The notes under the pieces: model-generated | Told to the model about the DNA's origin: nothing | What the model saw: only the letters and a program-made list of their open reading frames with translations | Database searches by the model: none | Made by a program: the position numbers and the translations under genes | NCBI RefSeq assembly: GCF_017094505.1 | Contig: NZ_CP064787.1 | Span: forward strand, 1,736,001 to 1,800,000 | Origin: Halapricum desulfuricans | GTDB lineage: Archaea > Halobacteriota > Halobacteria > Halobacteriales > Haloarculaceae | Direction: 5' to 3' | DNA length: 64,000 bases | Shown here: piece by piece, positions 15,671 to 24,616 of the stretch | How positions within the stretch are numbered: the first letter of the stretch is position 1 | How the letters are laid out: each line of letters opens with the position of its first letter

Positions 15671-16701
15671 CAATGGAACTGTTCGGCGTCGCCGCCAGCC
15701 TGCTCGGGATGTTCGTCGGGTTCGGCGTACTCATCGGGCTGCTGTTCGGCTTTTTCGGCATGGGCGGGTCTTTTCTCGTCACGCCCGCGCTGCTGGTGAT
15801 GGGTTATCCGACCGACGTGGCGGTCGCGTCCGGACTGGCGTTCGTCTTTGGAACGTCAGTGATCGCGACGCTGAAACACCGCGATCTGGGTCAGGTCGAC
15901 TACAAACTCGGCGTCCTCATGATCGCGGGGACGACCGCCGGGATCGAGGTCGGGCGGATCGGACTGCACTTCATGCAGAACCTGGGCGTCGCGAACACGT
16001 TCGTCAGCGTCACGTACGTCGTGTTGCTCGGTGCTATCGGGGCCTTCGTCACCCGGAACGCCCTCACGAACAGCGGCGGCGGACTCAGCCACGACGCCGA
16101 CGCCGACGAACCCGACGAGGACGAACTTCCCGAGATCGCGAAGACGATCCAGTCCTACGAGATCCCGCCGATGATGTCCCTGCGCGGCGGTGTGACAGTC
16201 TCGCTGTGGATGATCCTGCTCGTGGCCTTTGCCACCGGCCTGCTGTCGGGGCTGCTGGGCGTCGGCGGCGGCTTCATCCGCATGCCCGCGCTGTTCTATC
16301 TCGTCGGCGTCCCCGTTCCCGTCGCAGTCGGGACCGACCTCTTCGAGATCGTCTTCTCCGGCGGGATCGGGAGCTTCCTGTACGCGATGGACGGGGCGGT
16401 CGATCTGACGATCGTCGCGCCGCTTTTGGCCGGGAGCGCCTTCGGGGCGCGTCTCGGCGCCGCGGCGACCAGCATCGTCGACGAAGACGAGATCAAGGTC
16501 TACTTCGGCGTGATGTTGCTGCTCGGTGCCGTCGCCGTCGCCGTCCGGGAGATCGGCGGCGCGATCGAGATGCCGATCCTGGACACGGTGAGCCTGATTA
16601 TCATTGTCGGGGCCGCAATGCTCGTCAGCGGGGCCGTCGTGGTCAGTTCGGTCCGAGAGCTCCGCAGCGAGGGGCAGGCGACACCGCAGCCGGCCGATTG
16701 A
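15667..16701 (+). CDS. Sulfite exporter TauE/SafE (TSUP) family permease
   Basis: Membrane protein of 344 residues with about eight helices arranged as two TSUP repeats. The first repeat has FGFFGMGGSFLVTPALLVMG and the second LLGVGGGFIRMPALFYLVGVP, the typical glycine-rich motifs. An acidic cytoplasmic loop (about 135-165) separates them. Members export sulfite, sulfoacetate or similar anions. It is coupled to the small upstream membrane protein and faces a persulfide dioxygenase-like enzyme, which supports a sulfite substrate. A second ATG at 15673 is a possible start. Confidence 0.9.
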   Translation: MTMELFGVAASLLGMFVGFGVLIGLLFGFFGMGGSFLVTPALLVMGYPTDVAVASGLAFVFGTSVIATLKHRDLGQVDYKLGVLMIAGTTAGIEVGRIGLHFMQNLGVANTFVSVTYVVLLGAIGAFVTRNALTNSGGGLSHDADADEPDEDELPEIAKTIQSYEIPPMMSLRGGVTVSLWMILLVAFATGLLSGLLGVGGGFIRMPALFYLVGVPVPVAVGTDLFEIVFSGGIGSFLYAMDGAVDLTIVAPLLAGSAFGARLGAAATSIVDEDEIKVYFGVMLLLGAVAVAVREIGGAIEMPILDTVSLIIIVGAAMLVSGAVVVSSVRELRSEGQATPQPAD

Positions 16702-16760
16702 TCGCGGCCGCTGTCGCTCTCTTTCATTCGACCCGTCGCAGTCGGTCGATTTCATCAGAA

Positions 16761-17474
16761 TCAGGGCAACTCGCGGTGACGTCGGAGCGCCGTCTCCAGA
16801 TCGGTTTCGAGCACCGCAAGCGAGAAACCGTCGACGCGTGCCAGGTCTGTCGCGTGCTCCCAGACGTCCGCCCGGTCGATCCCCTGCAGGACCACGACGT
16901 TGGGCGTCGGGTTGACCACGCGCATCGCCACGAGCGGCGACTCCCCGCGCGTGACGCCCGAGAACACGAGCGCACGGTTGGCGCTCTGCCCGTACAGCCG
17001 GTAGAACTCCTCGCTTGAGAGCCGCGTGATCGCGGCGATGCTGTCGATGATCGTGTGGCCGGCGATCGTGTCTTCGCGGCCGCGAACGAGCTCTCTCGCC
17101 CCGATCGTCTCGTAGTACCTGTCGAGGTCGATCGTCGCCGGGTACTCTTTGAGTTCGTGGACGACCTCCCGGTCGAACCCAGAACTGAGTACCCGGGCGT
17201 GCTGGCGGATCCGGCTCCCGCCGCGGCGCTCGTCGATCGCGAGCAGCCCCTCGACGAACCGGCGGATGATGTCGCTCCCCGGGTTCGTCCGCCGGCCACT
17301 CTCGTAATCGGAGATCACCGACGACGAGACGTCGAGCCGGTCGGCCAGTTCCGTCTGACTGATCTCGAAGTCAGTGCGCCACTTCCGCAGGGTCGCACCG
17401 GTGTCCTCGCTGAGCGTGATCTCGCCGGCGAGCCGTTCGGCCAGCCGCTGGCGGGCGTTCGCGTCGACGTCCAT
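16761..17474 (-). CDS. XRE-family helix-turn-helix regulator
   Basis: Protein of 237 residues. The HTH_3 domain lies at about 30-90 and contains LRKWRTDFEISQTELADRLDVSSSVISDYESGRR. The C-terminal 140 residues are a conserved archaeal alpha/beta domain found in this regulator type, function unknown but probably ligand binding. The ATG at 17474 was chosen over an in-frame GTG at 17492. It stands alone between the TSUP gene (convergent) and a GH3 glycosidase gene on the same strand, about 118 nt downstream of the latter. Confidence 0.8.
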   Translation of the reverse strand: MDVDANARQRLAERLAGEITLSEDTGATLRKWRTDFEISQTELADRLDVSSSVISDYESGRRTNPGSDIIRRFVEGLLAIDERRGGSRIRQHARVLSSGFDREVVHELKEYPATIDLDRYYETIGARELVRGREDTIAGHTIIDSIAAITRLSSEEFYRLYGQSANRALVFSGVTRGESPLVAMRVVNPTPNVVVLQGIDRADVWEHATDLARVDGFSLAVLETDLETALRRHRELP

Positions 17475-17592
17475 GCCCGGAATTCGAGCCACGGCTGAAT
17501 AAGCGTTGTCGAACTACCGGTCGTCGATCGTCGAAATCGGGCACCGTGAACTAGCGAGTGTACTGCGAATCGGTACAACAGTAGCCATGCGG

Positions 17593-19845
17593 CTACTCGA
17601 GTTCGACGGTTTCGCTGTGGACGACCGCTCTGGAGGAGCGGCCGACGGCGACCTCGTACTCGCCGGCGTCGACGACCCACTCGCTCTGATCGGCGTCGTA
17701 GTAGGCGAAGGCGCGCTCGTCGACGGGGAGCGACACTGTCTGCTGTTCGCCTGCTGCCAGTTCGAGACTCTCGAACGCAGCGAGCTCCCGCGGTGGGCGT
17801 TCGACGTCCGGGTCTACAGCTCCGAGATACACCTGTATCACCTCGTAGCCGTCCCGATCACTGACGTTCTCGACTGTCACCTCGACGGTCGCTGTCGACT
17901 CGTCCAGAGAGACGGCGACGTCGCGATACGCGAAGTCGGCGTAGCTCAGGCCGTGCCCGAACGGGAACAGCGGGTCGGTCTCCGCACGGTCGAAGTGCCG
18001 GTACCCCACGAAGATCCCCTCCTCGTAGGTCACGTCGCGGTCGATCCCCGGATACTGACGCCGGGCGTTCGCCGGGTAATCCCGGGCGCGTGAACCGAAG
18101 GTGACCGGGAGGCGACCGGACGGGTCGGCATCACCGAACAACACCGACGCCAGACTGCGCCCGTCTTCCTGGCCTGGATACCACGCCTCGAGGACTGCCT
18201 CGACGTCGTCGAGCCAGGGCATTTCGACCGGGCCGGCGGTCTTCAGCACGACGACGGTCTCCTCGGCGACGTCAGCGACCGCCGACACCAGTTCGTCCTG
18301 TCGGCCCGGGAGCGTCAGCGGTCGGTCGTAGTCCTCGGACGCGGCGTCCTGGACGACGACGACCGCCACGTCGGCGTCCTCGGCCGCCTCGACCGCCGCG
18401 TCCATGTCGGCGTCCGAGGGCTCTTCTTCGGAGCCGAAGTAGCTGTCGGCGATTGTCGACAGCGAGAGGTTCCAGACCGTGAGGTCCCGGTCGTCCATCT
18501 CCGCAAGCGGTGTCACGCCGGGTTCGAAAGTGAGAGACACGTCCTCGCCGACCCGGTATCGGATGCCGTCGAGGGGGCTCACCGTCGAGTCGGTCGCGAC
18601 TTCGGAACTGCCACCACCACCGGTCTTGGCCTCGTCTGCGTGGGGACCGATCAACGCGATCTCGTCGAGCGTCGCGGGATCGAGCGGAAGGGTGTCGTCG
18701 TTGTGGAGCAAGACGGTCCCGCGCTCGGCCACCCGCCGTGACAGTTCGTGATGTGCCGGCACGTTCGCTTCCCCATCGGGCATATCGCCGTCGAGGACGC
18801 CGAAGCGTTCCATCTGTCCGAGGATGCGGGCCACCTTTTCGTCGAGGACCGACTCGTCGATCCGACCGTCCTCGATCGCCTCGCGAAGGGATTCGTCGAA
18901 CGCTTCCGAACGGTAGACCCGACATTCGCTCGGTCTGAGACCGATCAGTGAGGAGATCAGTTCGGTCGCGTCGTCCGCCGAGAACCACGCGAATTGTGAG
19001 AGGGTATCGATCAGCCGATAGGCCAGATTCGTCTCCGGGGCCAGTTCGGGGAGCGTGACGCCCGGCATGTCCAGATCGAGCCCCGCACGGGCGGCGGCCG
19101 GACCGTCGGTCGTCGCCCACCAGTCGCTGACGACGAACCCCTCGAACCCCCAGTCCTCTTTGAGGATGTCAGTGAGCAACTCCCGGTTCTCGGTCGCGTG
19201 GGTCCCGTTGACGCGGTTGTACGCGGCCATCAGCGAGGCCACGTCTGCCTCTTTGACGACCGCCTCGAACGCCCGGAGGTACAGTTCGTGCAGCGGTCGT
19301 TCGTCGACGATCGCGTTGTCCTCCATTCGCGCGTGTTCCTGGTTGTTCGCCGCGAAGTGTTTGGCACAGGCGGCGACACCGCCGTCCTGAATGCCTTCGA
19401 CGGTACCGACTGCGATCCGGCTGTTCAGATGCGGGTCCTCGGAGTAGTACTCGAAAGAGCGGCCACATTGCGGGACCCGGATCAGGTTGAACCCGGGCGC
19501 GAGCAGGACGTCTTGGTCGCGAGCGCGCGCCTCGGAAGCCATCGCCTCACCGACTTCGTGTGCCAGTGACGGGTCCCAGGCCGCCGCGAGTGATATCGAT
19601 GCCGGGAACGCCGTCGAGGGAGATCCGTCACCCGCACGGACGCCCAGCGGACCGTCGATCATCGAAAACGACGGAATACCGAGACGGTCGTTCGGGGGGA
19701 CGTACCCTGTCGCCACCCCATCAGGATCGACATCCCCGTGGACGAGACTGATCTTCTCTTCGAGCGTCAGCCGAGAACGGAGATTCTCGACACGGTCGCT
19801 GGTCGATACCGTCACAGATTCACTGACCGAACTTTTGTCTGACAT
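17593..19845 (-). CDS. Glycoside hydrolase family 3 (beta-glucosidase type)
   Basis: Enzyme of 750 residues. An N-terminal TIM barrel (about 20-300) has KHFAANNQE at 162-170 and the nucleophile Asp241 in VVSDWW. A second alpha/beta sandwich domain (about 390-600) follows, and a C-terminal FnIII-like domain starts after FGHGLSYADF. GH3 enzymes release glucose or xylose from the ends of beta-linked oligosaccharides. No export signal is visible, so it should act in the cytoplasm on imported oligosaccharides. No sugar transporter adjoins it. The ATG at 19845 (MSDKSSVSES) was preferred; a TATA-like TTTGAATATC lies about 100 nt upstream. Confidence 0.92.
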   Translation of the reverse strand: MSDKSSVSESVTVSTSDRVENLRSRLTLEEKISLVHGDVDPDGVATGYVPPNDRLGIPSFSMIDGPLGVRAGDGSPSTAFPASISLAAAWDPSLAHEVGEAMASEARARDQDVLLAPGFNLIRVPQCGRSFEYYSEDPHLNSRIAVGTVEGIQDGGVAACAKHFAANNQEHARMEDNAIVDERPLHELYLRAFEAVVKEADVASLMAAYNRVNGTHATENRELLTDILKEDWGFEGFVVSDWWATTDGPAAARAGLDLDMPGVTLPELAPETNLAYRLIDTLSQFAWFSADDATELISSLIGLRPSECRVYRSEAFDESLREAIEDGRIDESVLDEKVARILGQMERFGVLDGDMPDGEANVPAHHELSRRVAERGTVLLHNDDTLPLDPATLDEIALIGPHADEAKTGGGGSSEVATDSTVSPLDGIRYRVGEDVSLTFEPGVTPLAEMDDRDLTVWNLSLSTIADSYFGSEEEPSDADMDAAVEAAEDADVAVVVVQDAASEDYDRPLTLPGRQDELVSAVADVAEETVVVLKTAGPVEMPWLDDVEAVLEAWYPGQEDGRSLASVLFGDADPSGRLPVTFGSRARDYPANARRQYPGIDRDVTYEEGIFVGYRHFDRAETDPLFPFGHGLSYADFAYRDVAVSLDESTATVEVTVENVSDRDGYEVIQVYLGAVDPDVERPPRELAAFESLELAAGEQQTVSLPVDERAFAYYDADQSEWVVDAGEYEVAVGRSSRAVVHSETVELE

Positions 19846-20160
19846 AGTTATGGGATTTGATAGGCCGTAGCCGTACGACGGAGCTGCACGAGCGGTGATC
19901 AGTCGTCCTGTCGTGACCTCCGGCTGCCGTGACGCCGGCCGAAGATATTCAAACAAGGATGATCAATCACACCGCCTACAATCAGCTAAACTAGCCACAA
20001 GGGATATGTCTGACGAGATCTGTGATACAGAGAACATGGGGCAGCTGACAGTGTCGGGATCCGAACCCGACGAGGGGGAGACGCGACCGGACGCATGTGG
20101 GGATCGAGACGTACACAGACGGACAGAACAGATTTACGCTACAACGCCGCTAGCTGAGGT
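19846..20160. other. Intergenic region, no clear gene
   Basis: This 315-bp region lies between divergent genes. It contains a TATA-like stretch on the minus strand near 19945-19955 and A+T-rich sequence around 19950-20000. A short open frame after an ATG near 20007 lacks convincing codon bias at its end. A perfect hairpin with stem GTCGGG/CCCGAC lies around 20052-20072; it resembles a tRNA T-arm but has G instead of A at position 58. Nothing here can be assigned securely. Confidence 0.3.
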
Positions 20161-20838
20161 ATGGTCTCGACGGTCGTCCACGCGGCACTCGCGGGGTTGA
20201 TCGCCGCCGCGTTGCTACGGGACGCCTTCGGCGTTCGAACGCTCGCCGTCGTCGTCGGTGCGGTGATCGTCGTCGATCTGGACGTGTTCGTCGGCCTGTG
20301 GGTCGTCGGCGCACATCGCGCGGCGTTTCACACGCTGCTGTTCCCGCTTTTGCTGGCCGGGCTGGTGCTCTACGAGACGCGCGTTCGGGATCGCTCGTGG
20401 CTTCGAGAACGGTTCGGTGCCGACGGCGTTCGGACCAGCTGGGTCGCCATCGTCGCGATCGCCTTCGCCGGTATCGGCCCTGACCTGTTCACCAACGGCG
20501 TCAACCTCCTGTACCCGCTGCACGACCAGTTCTATCAGCTTTCCGGCCACGTCAGGCTCTCGACGACAGAGGGGCTGGTCCAGACGTTCGTGGACCTCTC
20601 CCCGTCCGAGTCGCCAGCTGGATCGGCCGGCGATTCCGGGCAGGTCGCCGTCGGCTCGACGGAGGAAGTAGGCGATCGCTACTGGACGGGCGTCGATCCG
20701 GAGCCGTCCGAGAGCGGGACCGACCCGACCGTCGTCGAACGCGTCTTCCCGATCGTCGAGTCGGGCGAGCAGCTCCTGCTCGTCCTCACGAGCGCGTTCG
20801 TCGTCGGATCGCGGCTGCTCGAGGAACGGCGGACCTGA
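20161..20838 (+). CDS. Membrane-bound metal-dependent hydrolase (YdjM-like)
   Basis: Protein of 225 residues with about five membrane segments. It matches the YdjM/DUF457-type family: an N-terminal His in STVVHAALAGL, Asp residues in VVDLDVFVG, His in AAFHTLLFP, and GPDLFTNGVNLLYP. These form the usual metal-ligand set. The region around 145-190 is hydrophilic and acidic. The substrate is unknown. The start ATG directly follows an A+T-poor stretch, and the convergent GNAT gene ends one base after its stop. Confidence 0.75.
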   Translation: MVSTVVHAALAGLIAAALLRDAFGVRTLAVVVGAVIVVDLDVFVGLWVVGAHRAAFHTLLFPLLLAGLVLYETRVRDRSWLRERFGADGVRTSWVAIVAIAFAGIGPDLFTNGVNLLYPLHDQFYQLSGHVRLSTTEGLVQTFVDLSPSESPAGSAGDSGQVAVGSTEEVGDRYWTGVDPEPSESGTDPTVVERVFPIVESGEQLLLVLTSAFVVGSRLLEERRT

Positions 20839-21432
20839 TCACTCACTGACGGCGTCCCGGTATTCGGCCTGTGAGACCGAATACCGGACGACGTCGACCG
20901 GTTTCTCGTAGCGGTTGCCGTTGCGGATCGTCCCCTCCTTGCGCCCGCCGAACCGCTCGACGTATCGCTCGATCGCCCGCCGGGAATTCTCGTTGTCGAC
21001 GTGGTGGGTGACGGCGACGATCTCCAGATCCAGGTCCTCGAAGGCCAGCTCGAGCAGTGCCCCGGCACGCTCACCCGAGTAGCCCCTGCCCCAGAAGCGC
21101 TTCCGGAGCCAGACCCCGAGCGTCGCAATCTGGCGGTCCCAGTCGGGGATCAGACCCGCGCAGCCGGCGATCTCGCCGGCTCCGTCCTCCCCCTCGCGCG
21201 GCCTGACGACGAACTGGGCGGATTCGCGCTCGTCCCAGGCCTGGCGGGCGTCGGTGAGGAACTCGTGGGTCTCTTTCGGGCTCGCGTGGGGGTCCCAGGA
21301 CAGGTAGCGAGTGATCTCGTCGATATGCGGGGCGCTCGGATTGACGTGCTCGTACAGCGCCAGCGTGTCGACCGTGTCCGGACCGAGACGTTCGAGCCGG
21401 AGCCGATCCGTCTCGATGGTTTCGGGGAACAT
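20839..21432 (-). CDS. GNAT family N-acetyltransferase (RimJ/RimL type)
   Basis: Protein of 197 residues beginning MFPETIETDRLRLERL, the common opening of RimJ/RimL-like acetyltransferases. The acetyl-CoA-binding loop is at about residues 107-130, around GVWLRKRFWGRGYSGERAGA, followed by VDNENSRRAIERYVERFG. It transfers an acetyl group from acetyl-CoA to an amine; the acceptor (protein N-terminus or small molecule) is unknown. The ATG at 21432 was chosen to fit family length. Confidence 0.88.
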   Translation of the reverse strand: MFPETIETDRLRLERLGPDTVDTLALYEHVNPSAPHIDEITRYLSWDPHASPKETHEFLTDARQAWDERESAQFVVRPREGEDGAGEIAGCAGLIPDWDRQIATLGVWLRKRFWGRGYSGERAGALLELAFEDLDLEIVAVTHHVDNENSRRAIERYVERFGGRKEGTIRNGNRYEKPVDVVRYSVSQAEYRDAVSE

Positions 21433-21489
21433 ACTCACGCTGTCCGGCGACGCGCGAATAAGCATTTGGCTAGTATGGGAGTTCTTCAT

Positions 21490-22263
21490 ATGGATTCGGA
21501 TCGAGAGGGCCGACACATTCAATTGGCGCTCGTACTGAGAGCCACTGTGACCAGAGCAGCCGTAGAGGCCGGGTTCGAGCGGTTCGTCGAGGACGCTATG
21601 GACGCGGCCCTCGAGCACTTCAACGTGGCGCGTGCACTGAGACGGGGCGTCGACGGACCGGGCGCTTCAGTCGTCGATCGCCTGCTCGGAGACACACGGG
21701 CCGTACGCCGTCGTGTCGTCGAGCCCCGGCTACAGCGGTATCGACGACAGGTACTCGCGCAGTTCGACGTCATCCTCGAGTACGCCGAGAGCGGCGACGG
21801 GATCGACGCCTTTCGGGACGAGATCCTCGAACACGACATCTTCGCGCAGTCGATCCGGTCCGACGTACCGCGCGCGCGTCGCCAGGAGATCCGCGATCGG
21901 TTGCTCGAACGACACCGGGCGCTCGGCGACGCGGCTGCCCCGCTGCTCGGCGCGCCCGACGACGACTTCTGGGCGGCTGCCCAGGCGACGCTCGACCGAA
22001 CGGAGGCGAAGCGACTCGTCGAGGAGCAGTTCGTCCTCACGCGGCCGGTACGCGAGTATACCGACGACCTCGCGATTTCGACGACGGTCGATCCGGGCGA
22101 GGTGCTCGGCGGACTCGGGCGCGTGCTCGGCGGGCGACTCCCGTCTATCGAGGTGACCTACACCGAGGAGGCGATCCGGGCGCTCCGACGAGCCGAACGC
22201 GAGGTCGTCGCCGACGCGATCGACGAGATCGATCGCCGGTTCGACGCGTCCGAAGGACCTTGA
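21490..22263 (+). CDS. Conserved hypothetical protein, helix-rich
   Basis: Protein of 257 residues, very charged and mostly helical, with strong haloarchaeal codon bias from about 21545 onwards. No membrane segment, signal or cysteine pattern is present. Arg and Asp are abundant (RQEIRDRLLERHR, EAKRLVEEQF), which suggests a nucleic-acid or protein-interacting helical bundle. I do not recognise the family. Start choice is uncertain: ATG at 21475, ATG at 21490 or a GTG near 21547. It is followed 13 nt later by the DUF2237 gene, so the two are probably an operon. Confidence 0.65.
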   Translation: MDSDREGRHIQLALVLRATVTRAAVEAGFERFVEDAMDAALEHFNVARALRRGVDGPGASVVDRLLGDTRAVRRRVVEPRLQRYRRQVLAQFDVILEYAESGDGIDAFRDEILEHDIFAQSIRSDVPRARRQEIRDRLLERHRALGDAAAPLLGAPDDDFWAAAQATLDRTEAKRLVEEQFVLTRPVREYTDDLAISTTVDPGEVLGGLGRVLGGRLPSIEVTYTEEAIRALRRAEREVVADAIDEIDRRFDASEGP

Positions 22264-22276
22264 CGGTCCAGCACAT

Positions 22277-22654
22277 ATGGCGGCTGTGACACAGCAGAAC
22301 GTGCTCGGAACGTCCCTGCAGACCTGCAGTACCGATCCCACGACCGGCTATCTCCGCGACGGCGACTGTACGGCGCTCCAGCGCGACCCGGGCCGCCACG
22401 AGGTCTGTGCCGTGGTCACCGAGGAGTTCCTCCAGTACAGCAAGCGCCGGGGCAACGACCTGATCACGCCGCGTCCGGACCTCGACTTCCCGGGGCTGGA
22501 ACCCGGCGATCGCTGGTGTCTCTGCCTCCCGCGGTGGGAGGAAGCCCGCGAGGCCGGCGTCGCGCCGCCGGTCGTGCTCGAAGCCACCAACGAAGCCGTG
22601 CTTGACACGCTGGACATCGAGACGTTGCAGGCGTACGCCGACGACGCGGCGTGA
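22277..22654 (+). CDS. DUF2237 family protein
   Basis: Protein of 125 residues that matches the DUF2237 pattern closely: NVLGTSLQTCSTDPTTGYLRDG, HEVCAVVTEEFLQY, GNDLITPRPDLDFPGL and GDRWCLCLPRWEEA. The conserved cysteines and the GNDL-TP motif are present. The family is widespread in bacteria and haloarchaea but lacks an established function. It lies 13 nt after the preceding hypothetical gene. Confidence 0.9.
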   Translation: MAAVTQQNVLGTSLQTCSTDPTTGYLRDGDCTALQRDPGRHEVCAVVTEEFLQYSKRRGNDLITPRPDLDFPGLEPGDRWCLCLPRWEEAREAGVAPPVVLEATNEAVLDTLDIETLQAYADDAA

Positions 22655-22790
22655 GTTGCGGTTCACACGGCGTGCGAATCACTACTGCTCGCACACCTCT
22701 CCTTGAAAAAGCCGCATCAAAGACCTGAATCTCGCGGCGAACCGCCGCTAGATCCGGGCACTACCCCTTCGATCCACCGCAGAGTCCGTC

Positions 22791-23771
22791 TTACTCGTCG
22801 ACGTCGTCGAGTTCCTCGACGATCTCGTCGGCGTCGACGTCAGCGTCTTCCAGATCCATGTCCTCGACCGCCTGCTCGAGGTCGACGTCGACGTCGCCGC
22901 CCATGCCGCCCATCATGCCGCCCATGCCGCCCATCATGCCGCCGCCACCGATCTCCTCCTGGACGATGATCCGGTCGACGCCGAGCTGCTGGGTGAGCTG
23001 CTGGGCGATCTGCTGTTTGCCCATCATCCACTGCTGGTTCATCGTCAGCTGGGGCGTCGCTTCGATGTACAGCGTCTCCTCCTCGACCTCGACGGTCTCG
23101 GTTTCGGGTTCGGGCTCCTCGCCCTCCTCGAGTTCGTCCTCGTCGGGCTCGACGAGCTGTTCTTCCTCGACGGTCTCGGTCTCGAACCAGACGTCCAGTT
23201 CCATCCCGAGGAACATCTCGATGAGGCCCGCGGCCTTCTCCTCGCGGTCGTCGATCTCCCGCAGGATCTCGTACTCGTATTCGATGTCCTCGCCGGCAAG
23301 CGGGTGGTTGAAGTCGACGCGCGCGCGGCCGCCAATGATCGTCTCGACGTGGCCGTGCTCGCCGTCGATGTCGACGTGTGCGCCGGGATAGCGGTCGTCC
23401 TCGGGGATCTTGTTGGCGCTGACGGTCCGGACCTCGTCCTCGTCGTACTCGCCGAACGCCTCCGTGGCGGGGACGACGACGGTGCCGCTGTCGCCGACTT
23501 CCGCGCCAACAATGTCGTCCTCGACGGCCTCGAAGATGTGTCCCTGTCCGAGGACGATCGTTCGCGGACCGAACTCCTGGTCCTCGCCGACGCCTTCCTC
23601 TTCGGCGATTTCGGCGTCAGTCGTGTCGACGAGCTGGTCGCCCTCGACGGTGTAGGCCGTGTAATCGAGTTCGATGAAGTCCCCGCGCTGGATTCCCTCG
23701 GTCTCTTCGTCGCCCGTCTCTTCCTCGACGTCTTCGATGTCGGCCTCCTCGGCCTCGGAATCGTCACTCAT
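22791..23771 (-). CDS. FKBP-type peptidyl-prolyl isomerase (SlyD-like)
   Basis: Protein of 326 residues. After an acidic N-terminus, the FKBP domain (about 25-165) has RGDFIELDYTAYTVEG and the inserted-in-flap region typical of archaeal FKBP29/SlyD, with DFNHPLAGEDIEYE at its end. A C-terminal extension follows with an acidic part and a Met/Gly-rich repeat (GGMMGGMGG). It catalyses proline isomerisation and acts as a chaperone in the cytoplasm. The Met-Gly stretch is unusual and could bind metal or unfolded protein. Confidence 0.92.
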   Translation of the reverse strand: MSDDSEAEEADIEDVEEETGDEETEGIQRGDFIELDYTAYTVEGDQLVDTTDAEIAEEEGVGEDQEFGPRTIVLGQGHIFEAVEDDIVGAEVGDSGTVVVPATEAFGEYDEDEVRTVSANKIPEDDRYPGAHVDIDGEHGHVETIIGGRARVDFNHPLAGEDIEYEYEILREIDDREEKAAGLIEMFLGMELDVWFETETVEEEQLVEPDEDELEEGEEPEPETETVEVEEETLYIEATPQLTMNQQWMMGKQQIAQQLTQQLGVDRIIVQEEIGGGGMMGGMGGMMGGMGGDVDVDLEQAVEDMDLEDADVDADEIVEELDDVDE

Positions 23772-23869
23772 AGTTCCTCTGTCAGTCGTTGCACTCTTAA
23801 GCACAACGTTTCCCGGTCAGTAGTTGCGTCCTGACGGGCGCCTGGCCGATATCGAACCGCTGCACGCAA

Positions 23870-24610
23870 TCACGGACCCGCGTCGGATATCGCGTCGATC
23901 ACGTCGACCGCGACTGCCCGGAGCGCCTCGCTCTCCTCGACGGGCGAGGTACCCTGCAGCCCGGCGGCCGCGACGTCCTCGTCATAGCCGAACGTCTCGA
24001 TAATCGGGATGTCGGCCTGTTCGCGGACGAGTTCGGCTTCGCCCTCGTCGCGGACCTTGTTGAGGAAGCCGTAGATCTCGTCGATACCGATGTCGGTTGC
24101 CAGCGACTGGATCTGGTGGGCCGTCTCGATCGAGGCGCGCGACGGTTCGATCACGACGATCATCGCGTCCATGTCGTCGGCAGTGCCGCGGCCGAGGTGT
24201 TCGATCCCGGCCTCCATGTCCATGATCACGTCGTCAGCGTCCAGCGCCTGGTTGACCAGTGCGCGAATGAAGTTGTTCTCCGGACACATGCAGCCGGTTC
24301 CGCCGCCCTCCGGCGGGCCGATCGTGACGAGTCGCCCGGCCGCCCCGAACGGTACCGAGTAGTCCTTGAGAACGTCTTCGACCTCGGGTTGCATCTGCAG
24401 GAGGCCACCCGAAGAGCCCGCCCGGTCCTCGATGAGGCTCGTTTCCCGGGTGATCGGAGCCGGTTGCTCGATGTCGAGCGTCCCCGCGAGGTTCATGTCC
24501 GGGTCGCCGTCGATGGCGATGACTTCGCGCTCGTCCGCGATGTGCTGTGCGATCGCTGCCGAAAGCGTCGACTTCCCGACGCCGCCCTTGCCAGTGATTG
24601 CCAGTTTCAT
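23870..24610 (-). CDS. cooC: CooC-type nickel-insertion ATPase for CO dehydrogenase
   Basis: Protein of 246 residues of the SIMIBI/MinD group. The deviant Walker A motif is at 8-15 (KGGVGKST), followed by DGDPDMNLAGTL. The CooC-specific metal motif CMC is at Cys107-Met-Cys109, inside GGGTGCMCPENN, and binds Ni or Zn at the dimer interface. CooC uses ATP to load nickel into the C-cluster of CooS. It lies 6 nt downstream of cooS, and the two form an operon. The presence of the maturation factor supports an active Ni-enzyme. Confidence 0.93.
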   Translation of the reverse strand: MKLAITGKGGVGKSTLSAAIAQHIADEREVIAIDGDPDMNLAGTLDIEQPAPITRETSLIEDRAGSSGGLLQMQPEVEDVLKDYSVPFGAAGRLVTIGPPEGGGTGCMCPENNFIRALVNQALDADDVIMDMEAGIEHLGRGTADDMDAMIVVIEPSRASIETAHQIQSLATDIGIDEIYGFLNKVRDEGEAELVREQADIPIIETFGYDEDVAAAGLQGTSPVEESEALRAVAVDVIDAISDAGP

Positions 24611-24616
24611 GAGTGA

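Noticed and set aside
20052-20072. T-arm-like hairpin GTCGGG-TTCGGAT-CCCGAC
   Set aside because: Position 58 is G instead of the invariant A, and no other tRNA arm is around it.
20007-20200. Possible short gene starting MSDEICDTENMGQL
   Set aside because: Codon bias is not maintained, it overlaps the start of the hydrolase gene and its end is Arg/Ser-rich.
22910-22945. Short repeats of CATGCCGCC type
   Set aside because: They encode the Met/Gly-rich tail of the FKBP protein in frame.
23840-23862. GATATCGAACCGC considered as a tRNA end
   Set aside because: The stem does not pair and position 61 is wrong for a T-arm.
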